Shown here piece by piece: positions 54,185 to 64,000 of a stretch of 64,000 nt of DNA. Made by a program: the position numbers and the translations under genes. Numbering within the stretch: the stretch's first letter is position 1; every line of letters starts with the position of its first letter. Where the stretch lies: NCBI GenBank assembly GCA_032207245.1, contig CM063507.1, forward strand, positions 97,529,837 to 97,593,836, in the 5' to 3' direction. The notes beneath the pieces are model-generated. The model was not told the origin of the DNA, did not search any database, and was given only the letters and a program-made list of their open reading frames with translations. This stretch comes from Pardosa pseudoannulata. Taxonomy: Eukaryota > Arthropoda > Arachnida > Araneae > Lycosidae.

Positions 54185-55543
54185 GTGAAATCTACCTTGA
54201 TGAAACACCTTCGTTCCCATACTGGTAAGAAACCATTTTCTTGTGATGTGTGTAAAAAAGAATTTTCTCAGAATTCACACTTGAAAGCACACCTTTGTTC
54301 CAATACTGGTGAGAAACCATTTTCTAGTGATATATATAATAAAACATTTACTGAGAATTTGAATTTTGAGAAAGATCTTCATTCTCAGTCAGGTGAGAAA
54401 CTATATTCTTGTGATGTATGTAAGAAAGCATTTTCTGTGAAATCTACCTTGATGAAACACCTTCGTTCCCATACTGGTGAGAAACCATATTCTTGTGATG
54501 TATGTAAGAAAGCATTTTCTGTGAAATTTACCTTGATAAGACACCTTCGTTCCCATACTGGTGAGAAACCATTTTCTTGTGATGTGTGTAAAAAAACATT
54601 TTCACAGAATTCACACTTGAAAAGACACCTTTGTTCCAATACTGGTGAGAAACCATTTTCTAGTGATATATGTAATAAAGCATTTATTGAGAATTCGAAT
54701 TTTGAGAAAGATCTTCATTTTCAGTCTGGTGAGCAACCAATTTCTTGTGATGTATGTAAGAAAACATTTTCTAAGAAATCTAATTTGATGAAACACCTTC
54801 GTACCCATACTGGTGAGAAACCATTTTCTTGTGATGTTTGTAAGAAAGCATTTTCCGAGAAATCTACCTTGTTAAGACATCTTCGATCCCATACTGGTGA
54901 GAAACCATTTTCTTGTGATATATGTACGAAAGTATTTTATGAGAAATCTCACTTGATGAGACACATTCGTTCCCATACTGGTGAGAAACCATTTTCTTGT
55001 GATGTATGTAAGAAAGCATTTTCTAAGAAATCTAATTTGATGAAACACCTTCGTTCCCATACTGGTGAGAAACCATTTTCTTGTGATGTTTGTAAGAAAG
55101 CATTTTCTGAGAAATCTAACTTGATGAGACACCTTCGTTCCCATACTGGTGAGAAACCATTTTCTTGTGATGTATGTAAGAAAGCATTTCCTGTGAAATC
55201 TAAGTTGATGTATCACTTTCGTTACCATACTGGTGAGAAACCATTTTCTTGTGATGTATGTAAGAAAGCATTTTCTGAGAAATTTAACTTGATGAGACAC
55301 CTTCGTTCCCATACTGGTGAGAAACCATTTTCTTGTGAGGTGTGTGAAAAAGAATTTTCTCGGAATTCACACTTGAAAGCACACCTTTGTTCCAATACTT
55401 ATGAGAAACCTATTTCTAGTGATAAATATAATAAAGCATTTACTGAGAATTCGAATTTTGAGAAAGATCTTCATTCTCAGTCTGGTGAGAAACCATTTTC
55501 TTGCAGTGTATTTAACAAAGCATCTTCTAAAAATACTTCTTGA
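54185..55543 (+). CDS. C2H2 zinc-finger protein, copy 3 (main open block)
   Basis: 452 codons of finger array with about nine canonical C2H2 fingers (helix strings SVKSTLMKH, SVKFTLIRH, SKKSNLMKH, SEKSTLLRH, YEKSHLMRH, SEKSNLMRH, PVKSKLMYH, SEKFNLMRH). Interspersed are units ending HLCSN, which lack the last His, and spacer units of the SSDIxNKAFTENSNFEKDLHSQ type, which lack zinc ligands. It ends at the shared terminus SKNTS, stop 55,541-55,543. The first codons have no clear natural start: the frame is open from the broken upstream fingers, and the first in-frame ATG here (54,185) lies within a finger. Likely a nuclear DNA-binding protein or its pseudogene. Confidence 0.7.
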   Translation: MKSTLMKHLRSHTGKKPFSCDVCKKEFSQNSHLKAHLCSNTGEKPFSSDIYNKTFTENLNFEKDLHSQSGEKLYSCDVCKKAFSVKSTLMKHLRSHTGEKPYSCDVCKKAFSVKFTLIRHLRSHTGEKPFSCDVCKKTFSQNSHLKRHLCSNTGEKPFSSDICNKAFIENSNFEKDLHFQSGEQPISCDVCKKTFSKKSNLMKHLRTHTGEKPFSCDVCKKAFSEKSTLLRHLRSHTGEKPFSCDICTKVFYEKSHLMRHIRSHTGEKPFSCDVCKKAFSKKSNLMKHLRSHTGEKPFSCDVCKKAFSEKSNLMRHLRSHTGEKPFSCDVCKKAFPVKSKLMYHFRYHTGEKPFSCDVCKKAFSEKFNLMRHLRSHTGEKPFSCEVCEKEFSRNSHLKAHLCSNTYEKPISSDKYNKAFTENSNFEKDLHSQSGEKPFSCSVFNKASSKNTS

Positions 55544-57206
55544 AATATTCATATTTGTTTCTATAATGGTCACAAACAATTTTTTTGTGATGTTTGTTAG
55601 AAACTATCTTCATCTCTCACTGGCGAGAAACTATATTCCTGTGATGTATATAAGAAGGCATTTTTCCAGAGCACTGTATTAAATTACATTTTCGTTCCCA
55701 TACTGGTTTACAAACTGTTTTCTTGTAATGTATGTCATAAAATATTTTCTTACAGTTACAACTGAAAAAAACATCTTCATACCCAACCTAGTAAGAAACA
55801 GTTTTCTTCTGTGTATGGAATAAACGTTTACTAAAAAATACACAAGTTCATCTTTGTATTATCAGTTAGTTAACATCCTTTGCCGGAATGTATTTATGAA
55901 ATCATTTTTGGAAAAAAGTTTAGCATAAAAGCATGATTGTTTAACAGTTGTCTGTAGCATTAAGAATGGTTAGTAAAAATATTTTTCACACTGGTCAGCA
56001 TTTTTTTTATTCTAGTATAGACAGTATTTGATGAATAGTTTTTTTTTTAAATTTGTTTCTGCTTTATTTTAATTTTGTTGTTTATTATATTAGTTAAAAA
56101 GAAAAAAAAAAGATTGTTGTAAACTTTCTGAAAATTGTGAGTGGACATTCTACTGAAATTTTGTATAAATTGTGGTGTGGGAGGGGGGGTTGTATGCAAT
56201 TTTCTGGTAGCTATGTAGATTTTATGGGTTGATCTCTTGAGATATATATGCAAAAGAAATTTTTTCTAGCTTTCATTTTATTGAATTTGGGCTAATAATA
56301 AGTTGCTGTATAATAACTTATAATAATATTAAGACTTTTTATATGCATGTGCTATTTTGATTTTAGAAATTTAATGTTTTACTACTTATAATGTTTAATA
56401 AGGATTTTATTCCAGTTTAATTCTTAAAAATGTTATTTCTAATGTCCTCCTTCCTCCCAAATGTATTTCTGTGTTATTAATCTGGAGCACATTTATTTTG
56501 AAGTTTGACTTATGAGGAAATAATTTAAAAGTAAACTGTTTGTATTATTACAGAATAACAGTTAAAAAGGTTGTAGTTATAAGAAAATTAACTTTTATTT
56601 GTGAAATAAAAAATACTCTATAAAAGTTGGTCAGTACTATTAAAAAGTTTTGTTTTCCAAAATTTGTTCATTAAAGTTAGTAGTTTCAACCTTCTGAGTC
56701 TTTTATGCCTGAGTATGCCAGAAGTTTTCACATAATAACGAATACAGATGTAATTCATTTAAGAATACCTAATTTGTGGCCGAGATCATTTCTCCGCGAA
56801 ATTGCATTTTCACAAACAATAAAAGAACCCTAAGCTATCCAGGATATTGAAAAGTACTTCCATTCCTTTAAAAGATTATCGAAATTTTGGGAGAAAATCA
56901 CAGTATTATCTATGGGGGTCTGCAAAAAGCCGCTGCATTTTCTTAGCACCCTATTTATGTCACTGAAAAGTACTAACTCCCAACCAAACGGAATGGCATA
57001 GGTGGAAAAAATTAGAAAACTGTTTGAAACTATTATGTAATTAAAAAACAAAAGATTATATATATATATATATATGAAATTTAATACATATATATTTATA
57101 TTATGCTACAAAGAAATGAAGGAAAAAATAAATTCTTTAATTATTACCTTAACAAATGGTTAATAGACTTTAGAGAATTTTGTGTTCTCAGACAATTTAA
57201 AGACAC
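55544..57206. other. 3' flank of zinc-finger copy 3
   Basis: Decayed finger remnants to about 55,790, then AT-rich flank shared with copies 1 and 2, including GGGAGGGGGGG at 56,179 and a TA microsatellite near 57,058-57,075. No gene is supported. Confidence 0.5.
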
Positions 57207-57554
57207 TATAAAGTCGATACATGTGTTTCATGAGTTATCGATGTGGAACACTTTTTTGTCTGATTGTGATCAGTGTCTTGTTCTTTGAATCTATCAGACT
57301 ATACAAAGTACTTGCATCAATATTGATCCAGCAGTTGTAAATAGCATTGATGAAATCTAACGTTCAATTGATTTGTCTTGTATTTTTGTAAACATTTCGA
57401 ATTAAAATTCCTTAAAGATACTTTCTATTACATTCAAATGGGGCTACTAGCTGGCCATTGAAGGCATTTCATCTGGTTAGCTACCAGCTAAGATTTAGTT
57501 GATTTTGAAACAACACTTGAAGTGTTGTCCTGCTGAAATGTCTAGTCTCCTTAA

Positions 57555-59449
57555 CCCATTAACGCCCAAATAATTTTGTTTTGACTCACTGACATATAAT
57601 TGATAAATTGGGTGTCTTTTACCATCAACATGAATATTATTATCGAATTTTATCAAAAGGTACCTTAGTTTTTTTTTAAAATGCTGATCTAAAAATAGAT
57701 CACTGGGCATTCAGAGGATATATTTTAGCAAATACACAACAATCATTAGTACTTCAACAACGTGGTAAAATCGAACCAAATATGTAAAAACTAATGTATT
57801 TTCTTTTAAAAAACGTTTATTTATGCAGAATTTCACAATATTACAGAATGTACTTAGTAAAGTTTAATTATTTTAAAATAGTAAAATTTCAATGTTTCTA
57901 CAGTTTAGTGTGGAATTTGAAAAAACATTTCTTGCATAAAGTTTCATCGCACTTCACACAATATGTTAGGGGACTTCCTTGGCACCCTACAAGTCGACAG
58001 CATCTTTTGCCCTTTCTTTGTCCCATATTGTGATCCCTTTTATAAAAGTGAACATCATGACTGAGATTAGCTTTTGAGGATGAAGGAAAACTGTAAGATC
58101 GACCTTTCAAAACTTTTTTTCCGATTCCCAATTTTAGATATTTTACAGCAACAGCTCTTCGAAAATCTTACATGGGCATAGAATCACCTTTATGAATATT
58201 TCTGTCCAGAATACTTGCATTCACTACAGCCATATCAATTATTCGAATGAATAGACACCAGTACCATATTTTACCTCTTATTCTCTCCAAAAGGAGTTTT
58301 ATCTTGATTTGTCATTCTTACGTTCATCTGCTTTTGAAATGTCTTGGAAATGAATATATGACTTTATTTTTAGGTAAGCATTTTTATTAAAAGAGTCCTG
58401 TACAAGACCTATCACTAAATCTTCTACATCACTCCAATAATATCTTTCACTTGAAAGAGTAAGAAAGCTAAAATATATCAAATCCCCTATAAATATCTGT
58501 ATATCTTCTTTAGTGATAATTAAATCATGGTCGTTTTTGACATTTTTAACATAGAAAATAGTCTCATCCACAATTACGTTATATACTTCATCAGAAAAAA
58601 GTTTTTCAAAGCAATGATGCAAGATGCATTTGCAAGATCATTTTCCATTGCCAAAATATTATTCTTATACGTTTCCCCTAATTCCGACCATTTGGTATAA
58701 TTCAGGTTTTTTTTTTCCAAACAATTTTTGGCTTTTCTGTTTTTAATATTTCAGGCTTCCTCTCAAACGTTGAAGGTAAATCTATTTAATCACACTCATA
58801 TTTTGATATTACTTCTATTTTACCAACAATATCATTTACAAATGGAGCATGTAACTTATCATCTATTTTCTCTTCATCTGTCAGTTCATCTACATCAGTG
58901 GATATGGCAATAATATCCTCTTTAAATTGTTCAGAAAACAGATAATCAACTGCATCCTGAAAGCTATTAAATACTTTTCAACTCATATTTTCATCTAAAG
59001 GTGAAAAAACGTAATATTACCAGGGTCAGGAAAAAAAAAAACGCCCGAACGCCCAGTGATCTATTTCTAGATCAGCAGTATTTTGACACTAATTTTTACT
59101 ATTTATATTTGTTTTAAGATAACATCGGTTTATATTCTGATAGCTACATCTATGAAGATATTAAATCGCCAAAAAAAATTTAACTTTCGCTTATTACTTA
59201 GCTGTTTTCAGTGTTTATGCTAAAAAACTTAGAAAAACGGCAGAACGAAAGGGCGATACAAATTTTCTCTTATCGCTTTAGATCAATGATATAAACAAAA
59301 CAAGAAAACCACTTGTTGGTAAACAGGTGCATGCCTTGTCTTGCCCCCTGTGCAGTATAGAATGTGTGGGGTAGGTTTAAAGTCATCTAAACGCGAGTTT
59401 ACCAAGCTATGTTTAGCGATCTAAAAATAGATCACTGGGCGCTAATGGG
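57555..59449 (-). mobile_element. piggyBac-family DNA transposon, internally deleted
   Basis: 1,895 bp between TTAA target duplications (57,551-57,554 and 59,450-59,453). The TIRs are CCCATTAACGCCCA at the left and CCCATTAGCGCCCA read from the right. The motif GATCTAAAAATAGATCACTGGGC occurs near both ends (57,684 and 59,419) and inverted at about 59,047, as subterminal repeats. The empty TTAA is preserved in copy 2 (39,554-39,557). The minus strand carries transposase remnants lacking the catalytic core. Confidence 0.93.
57898..59000 (-). pseudogene. piggyBac transposase relic
   Basis: The minus strand encodes, in order: an acidic N-terminal piece (58,750-59,000, DSFQDAVDYLF); the start of the DDE_Tnp_1_7-type domain (58,299-58,622: VDETIFYVK, FIGDLIYFS, RYYWSDVEDL, IKSYIHFQDISK); an abrupt jump near 58,290 to a downstream piece (LIDMAVVNASILD-like, split by stops); and the C-terminal Cys-rich finger (57,898-58,131: CCRLVGC ... 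CVKCDETLCKKCFFKFH). Roughly the central third or more, containing the catalytic Asp triad, is absent. The element could move only with transposase supplied in trans. Confidence 0.88.
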
Positions 59450-59700
59450 TTAAGTTATAAGAGAAACAATGGCCAAAGAATTATCTTACAACATTTCTTC
59501 ATAAACAATTGTATTCATTTTGTTATACAAGAAAACAATTGAAGTGGTGTCACTGGAGCAAATACAGCCCAAACAATTACAGAATAGGCCTGTTTACTTC
59601 TGCCTTAAACCTTCCTATTTTTCTAGCAATATTAGAACTATACATTGCAGCTTCTTTTGAAGTTAATATTTGTATTTGTTTCTCATGGCATAGCAATCCT

Positions 59701-61320
59701 GAGGTACCCCAGCGAACTTTAATCTTTATCTGCTTCCTCTCCTATTGTCTTCTGCTTTATCCTTTCCCTTTTCTCCCTCATTGTGGTTACTTCTTTGGGG
59801 GTGAGGGCTTTTCTTCTGATGCTATGTTCTGTTCTGAGCATAGCCTCTCGCGAATAGTTAATTGCCCATGTGTGGAAACCTGTGTCAAAAGTAAATGAGG
59901 ATCCTGGTAATTGAGGGGATTTCCGTGGAGCACATCATCTGTGTGGAATTTCCATTTTGACAGGGATTTTTCAACCCTTTACTTCACCTTCACCTTCAGG
60001 TAAATGGGAGGCACATATTGGTCCACATGTATCCATCTGCTGGAACCAAAATTTATTTTATATTTTTAATTTTGGTGATTTGTTTTAATATTTTATTATT
60101 ATTTGATTTTGAAAAGATCAGCGTCTAGCAAAGTCTCGGCTTCTCGTGCATTTGCTAGGGGATGTCACAGACATGTTTTTGTGCATGCTGCATCGATTAA
60201 CGTTATAACAAGTGGAGATAACTGACACTGCATCAATCGATACATTGCTAAAAAATTACTTAGGATAAAACCAACAAAGAATTGCAATAACTAAATCTGG
60301 ATTACTATGATGTGTCAGAAAATGTTTTTCTTTTTATCCTGCCATTTAGGTATGAACTGTATTAAAAAATAAAGATTATATTTCTTAGTTGTTATATCAT
60401 GTAGTTTACATTATAATATATGGTAAAATCTGAAAATTCATCAGTATTTTCCAAAAGTTTGTTTCAGTAGTGTGTTGCATGAAAATGATATAAAATATAA
60501 ACAATACAGAATTTAATAGCTAAATCTAAACTGCAATGATATGTCAGTAGCTGCATTTTTTAAAATTTATAATGCTTATTAGCAGGAAAATGAAAAAGTC
60601 TTCCTGCTAATTGAGTGTGAACCCTGTATTACATCAATTTTGACTTTCACTGCATTTAATAATTCAAAATCATGTTACCTGAAACTTTAATAGCTCAATG
60701 AAAGAGATTTTAACAAATCAAGTATGGTAAATAATTTAGGCAATGTGAAACAAAACAAGCAAATTGAAAACAATAACAAAGCTCTTGATATTTTTTGAAA
60801 AGCAGCTCTTACCATGGTATAAATATACAGTGGGATTTTTACATGCCAAATAAGGTTTTCTTTTCATTTATTTAAATTTGAGATGAAAGAAAGGATATTA
60901 AATACTTGATTTACCATAGTATGTGTTTTAAACATATCAAAGTGCTCTAGTTTCAAAAATAAGTAATTTTTTTTTTTTTTAAATGGCTAATATTTCATAT
61001 AAAAGCTATCAGGGCTACTAAGAGAATGAAAAAAAAGTCAAATAAGTGAAAATGTATTTTTTGCAATTTGCTTTAGTTATTTTAAAATTTATATGTTGAT
61101 ATTTATTACATTATTCGATTTGCAGAAATTTTAAATGCATATGTTTCTGGGTTTGAATATTCAAGTCTATAAGCAGAACTAATAAGCAGGGAAAATTGGG
61201 ACTTTGATTAGTGATTTATTACAATTGATCTTTGACAATTTGTTTCAATTATATTCTTTATCATTCTCATTTTCAATTTGAATTTTCCATTTCTCCTAAT
61301 AAGTAGATATATTTTCAAAC
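59701..61320. other. Distal part of duplication copy 3
   Basis: Near-identical to 40,141-41,770. No gene is supported. It ends precisely at the BEL/Pao LTR. Confidence 0.5.
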
Positions 61321-61568
61321 TGTCGCGTGAATTCTATCGTCTGCTTTTGAGCAACTGGGTGATCGCTCAACTCGTAGAGTGTGTGGCGCGTTCTGAAGAA
61401 AAACAAACATTGAACTCTCGGAAGTTTTAAGAGATGCAGTATTGTCTGTTTTAATGTGCGTTGTAACTTGTCTTTGGTGTTGTGAAAATAAATGTTATCG
61501 TCTTTTCAAGGCTAGTAGCATTCAATCACAGTAAAAGAATCTGAAATAATCAAACGATTTAAATAACA
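61321..61568 (+). repeat. 5' LTR of BEL/Pao element
   Basis: Begins TGTCGCGTGAATTC and ends AAATAACA; contains AATAAA-like text near 61,488. The boundary is set by the paralogous sequence on the left and by the PBS on the right. Confidence 0.85.
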
Positions 61569-61586
61569 TGGCGTCCGCGACAGGAC
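61569..61586 (+). other. Primer-binding site of BEL/Pao element
   Basis: TGGCGTCCGCGACAGGAC, directly abutting the LTR. TGGCG(T/A)CCGCGACAGGAC is in my recollection a usual type in BEL elements. Confidence 0.8.
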
Positions 61587-61711
61587 TGTGATTTGAAACT
61601 TGAAAACAACGATTTCGAAAGGCAAGTGAGTAGAACTTTTTTGACGATAAATTATTTGATATTAGAAATTTATCGATACTTTGATATAATTACAACTGTT
61701 TTATAAAAGTT

Positions 61712-64000
61712 ATGGAAGTTTTAAAGCTTAAACGGAAAACAGTTAGAACTGCATTTACTAGATTATGTAATCAGTTAGATGAAATGGCTAAAACCGAAAT
61801 AAACATTTCCGAAGATTTAGATTGTTTGGCAACTTTTCAGCTGCTTAGTGAGAAAAATAATGAACTTTCACAATTAAATGATGAAATTTTGAATATCCTT
61901 TTGACGACTGAAAATGTAAAAGAAGATGATATAGAACAAGAAACTGTTTTAGCGGATGAATATTCTCATAAATTTAAGAAGTTGAGTATAGTTATCAATA
62001 GGAAAACTAGCGCCACTGTTGATACCGATTCGCAATCATCAATTGGCGGGGCAAAACGAAAATTTAAGCTACCTCGTTTGGAAATGAAGAAATTTGGCGG
62101 TGAAATTAAGGATTGGCTGCCCTTTTGGGGACAGTTCAAAAAGATTGATGATGACAGCGATATTGATGAAGCCGACAAGTTTCAATATTTAGTACAAGCT
62201 ACTATCCCGAATTCCAGGGCGAGGGAATTAGTTGAAAGTTTTCCCCCATCTGCCGGAAACTATTGCAAAGCAATTGATTGTTTGAAGTCTCGATTCGGTA
62301 AAGATGATCTCTTAGTAGAATATTATGTAAGAGAATTACTAAAACTGATTTTGGCATTTAATCTTAAAGAAAACAAAATGAAGTTATCAGTTATTTATGA
62401 CCGTCTTGAAACTCAGCTCAGATCGTTGGAGACTCTCGGAGTTACTACAGCAAAATACGCTGCCATGTTATTTCCACTCGTGGAATCATGTTTGAGTGAA
62501 GAAATTTTAAGAGCCTGGCAGAGAAAGGATAGAGGGCTGAAAAAGAATGAAGCGGGAGTGGAAGAATCTCGATTGGAAAATTTAATGGGATTCTTAAAAA
62601 ATGAAGTTGAAAATGAAGATAGGATAGCTCTAGCTATGCAAGGGTTCTCTTTGAAAGAGAGTGCCAAGAATATTAAAATGAAAAGAGACGTGCCAACGGC
62701 TGCAGGACTTTTTACAGGAAACCGAAACTCTGTGTTGAAGTGTGTTTTCTGTGATAAAGAGAATCATGAATCGAAAGAATGCCATTTTGCTCGAAGTTTA
62801 GATTATAGTGAAAAAATGAAACGATTGAAGAAACGAGGTTGCTGTTTCAGATGTCTTAGTAGCGGCCACGTGTCCAAGCTATGCAGGGTCCGAATGAATT
62901 GTGATAACTGTGACCAACGACATCATGCTGTGATGTGCCCTAATAAGACGACTGTTGGATCTCCCAATTCTAAAGAATCAATTGATGAGAAGAAGGTTGA
63001 ACAGTTCAACACATTGGCCAACCCCACATGTTCTCCAAGCGTTTTTCTACAAACCCTGGTTGTGATTCTTCGAGGAGAGGGTGAAGACTTTGCAGTTCGG
63101 GCTCTCATAGACACTGGAAGTCAACAGTCATACATCACGAAAGAGGCTGCTGAGAAAATGAAGTATCCTGCTTTGAAAGAAAGAACCCTTACTCACACTT
63201 TGTTCGGGGGAATTGAAAATAATCAGAAACATACAGAATACAAGATTTTTGTAAGTAATTTTGAAAAAAATTACCATTGCACTTTCAAAGCACTTGATCA
63301 AGAAAGAATTTGTGCAGAAATTTTACAGACAACAACAGGATTCTGGTCAAAGGAATTAGCAGACAGTGGAATTTACCTAACAGACCAAGAATGCTTTTCA
63401 TCTTGTTCTTCATCCACGATACATTTGCTTATAGGGGCTGACGTAGCAGGAAAATTGATGACTGGAAATATGCTCAATTTAACTTGTGGATTAACGGCGA
63501 TAGAGACTCTACTTGGCTGGACACTGTTAGGAAAATCACCAAGCAGTTCAGACTCGATCAGCATGACCGTAACAAATTTGCTTATAAAAGAATGCAGCAT
63601 AAATGACTTATGGAAATTGGAAGTCATTGGGATTACTGATACTGGTGAGTCTAAAGAGAAAAATGAAATACACCAAGATATGGTAGAATATTTTCGGAGC
63701 AATCTGACGATCAATGAGGAAGGAAGGTATGAGGTCGCTTTACCTTGGGTGTTAGAACCATCCCGACTTCCTGATAACCGACAAATGGCTGAGAAACGAC
63801 TTGATTCCGTTTATAAAAAACTGGTAGACTCTCAGAAGGTTGAAATATATACAGATGTCTTTGAAAATTGGATTGCTGATGGTATAATTGAAGAGGTCGA
63901 AGATAAAGGGGAATTGGATGTACACTATCTTCCTCACAGACCTGTGATTAAGGAGAATAGCATTACCACTAAGGTGAGGCCTGTTTTTGATGCATCCGCA
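61712..64000 (+). CDS. gag-pol: BEL/Pao gag-pol polyprotein (partial, 763 codons)
   Basis: ATG 61,712; the frame has no stop through 64,000, checked codon by codon. The N-terminal coiled-coil-like region (about 1-95) is followed by the Pao-type gag domain (KFGGEIKDWLPFWGQF at about 128, CLKSRFG near 193). Cysteine knuckles follow: CVFCDKENHESKEC near 344 and CCFRCLSSGHVSKLC with CDNCDQRHHAVMC near 377-410. An A17-type protease motif, LIDTGSQQSYI, lies near 465. A conserved Pao linker (LIGADVAGKL, TLLGWTLLG) leads into the start of RT (HYLPHRPVIKE near 737, VRPVFDASA at the edge). No lesion is seen, so the element may be young and coding-competent. RT core, RNase H and integrase should lie downstream of the window. 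Confidence 0.93.
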   Translation, partial: MEVLKLKRKTVRTAFTRLCNQLDEMAKTEINISEDLDCLATFQLLSEKNNELSQLNDEILNILLTTENVKEDDIEQETVLADEYSHKFKKLSIVINRKTSATVDTDSQSSIGGAKRKFKLPRLEMKKFGGEIKDWLPFWGQFKKIDDDSDIDEADKFQYLVQATIPNSRARELVESFPPSAGNYCKAIDCLKSRFGKDDLLVEYYVRELLKLILAFNLKENKMKLSVIYDRLETQLRSLETLGVTTAKYAAMLFPLVESCLSEEILRAWQRKDRGLKKNEAGVEESRLENLMGFLKNEVENEDRIALAMQGFSLKESAKNIKMKRDVPTAAGLFTGNRNSVLKCVFCDKENHESKECHFARSLDYSEKMKRLKKRGCCFRCLSSGHVSKLCRVRMNCDNCDQRHHAVMCPNKTTVGSPNSKESIDEKKVEQFNTLANPTCSPSVFLQTLVVILRGEGEDFAVRALIDTGSQQSYITKEAAEKMKYPALKERTLTHTLFGGIENNQKHTEYKIFVSNFEKNYHCTFKALDQERICAEILQTTTGFWSKELADSGIYLTDQECFSSCSSSTIHLLIGADVAGKLMTGNMLNLTCGLTAIETLLGWTLLGKSPSSSDSISMTVTNLLIKECSINDLWKLEVIGITDTGESKEKNEIHQDMVEYFRSNLTINEEGRYEVALPWVLEPSRLPDNRQMAEKRLDSVYKKLVDSQKVEIYTDVFENWIADGIIEEVEDKGELDVHYLPHRPVIKENSITTKVRPVFDASA

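Larger units (their letters stand above)
57207..59700 (-). pseudogene. Tc1-like transposase relic (copy 3), split by piggyBac
   Basis: Same antisense relic as 39,209-40,140, in two parts around the piggyBac (57,207-57,554 and 59,450-59,700). About 345 bp of the middle-to-N-terminal region is deleted at about 59,588. The conserved C-terminal (LIDS-like) and helix-turn-helix ends are still visible. Confidence 0.65.
44247..61320. repeat. Segmental duplication, copy 3
   Basis: Paralogue of 30,907-41,770, enlarged by gypsy D (45,553-50,752) and a piggyBac (57,555-59,449), and cut at its right end by a BEL/Pao LTR at 61,321, exactly where copy 2 continues ...CAAACTATAATC. Confidence 0.85.
61321..64000 (+). 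mobile_element. BEL/Pao LTR retrotransposon, 5' part (runs off window)
   Basis: A TG...CA LTR of 248 bp is followed immediately by a canonical-looking primer-binding site and, after a 125-base leader, by a gag-pol frame open to the last base of the window. It is inserted in the end of duplication copy 3. The 3' LTR lies beyond the window. Confidence 0.92.

Noticed and set aside
59509..59898. 129-codon plus-strand ORF
   Set aside because: It is antisense to the Tc1 relic over its first half, and its paralogue in copy 2 is not open over the same length.
1..64000. CRISPR arrays, rRNA genes or bacterial operons
   Set aside because: None seen; the only regularly spaced repeats are coding zinc-finger units and microsatellites.

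Overview
The window is AT-rich animal nuclear DNA. Its repeats are arthropod-type: Ty3/gypsy, BEL/Pao, a Jockey-like LINE, Tc1-like and piggyBac transposons, and arrays of C2H2 zinc fingers. Introns, long gene-poor stretches and 100-N scaffold gaps also rule out a prokaryote. An arachnid, probably a spider, is my inference from the style of the retroelements; no single-copy host gene settles it.

The backbone is a zinc-finger locus present three times. Copy 1 (about 1-5,885) is cut by the left window edge. Copy 2 (about 30,907-41,770) and copy 3 (about 44,247-61,320) are long, closely similar direct duplicates. Each carries, in order, AT-rich upstream DNA, a LINE reverse-transcriptase relic (copies 2 and 3), a C2H2 finger array, a shared 3' flank and an antisense Tc1-like transposase relic. 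All three arrays look damaged: a frameshift in copy 1, a lost ATG plus nonsense and frameshift in copy 2, and clustered small deletions in the 5' part of copy 3.

Mobile elements inserted after the duplications and can be ordered by empty sites in the sister copies. Copy 1 holds a 2,790-bp DNA transposon (2,464-5,253) with 13-bp terminal inverted repeats and a 6-bp target duplication. Copy 3 holds a nearly intact gypsy element (45,553-50,752), an internally deleted piggyBac (57,555-59,449) inside the Tc1 relic, and the 5' half of a BEL/Pao element (61,321 to the window end) with a fully open gag-pol frame.

Between copies 1 and 2 lies a TE-rich block: a gypsy element with identical LTRs (6,825-11,489, minus), an AT-rich gene-poor stretch (12,131-16,500), a second gypsy element with fused gag-pol and a separate SAP-like ORF (16,550-22,523, minus), a sequence gap, a decayed third gypsy pol (22,624-25,409, plus), and a Jockey-like LINE (25,410-30,906, plus) interrupted by a THAP-domain DNA transposon remnant (26,736-28,556).

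There is no operon logic here. The functional units are the self-contained gag/pol cassettes and the finger arrays. The zinc-finger proteins would be nuclear DNA-binding proteins, in which the framework is almost invariant while the predicted base-contacting residues differ between fingers.
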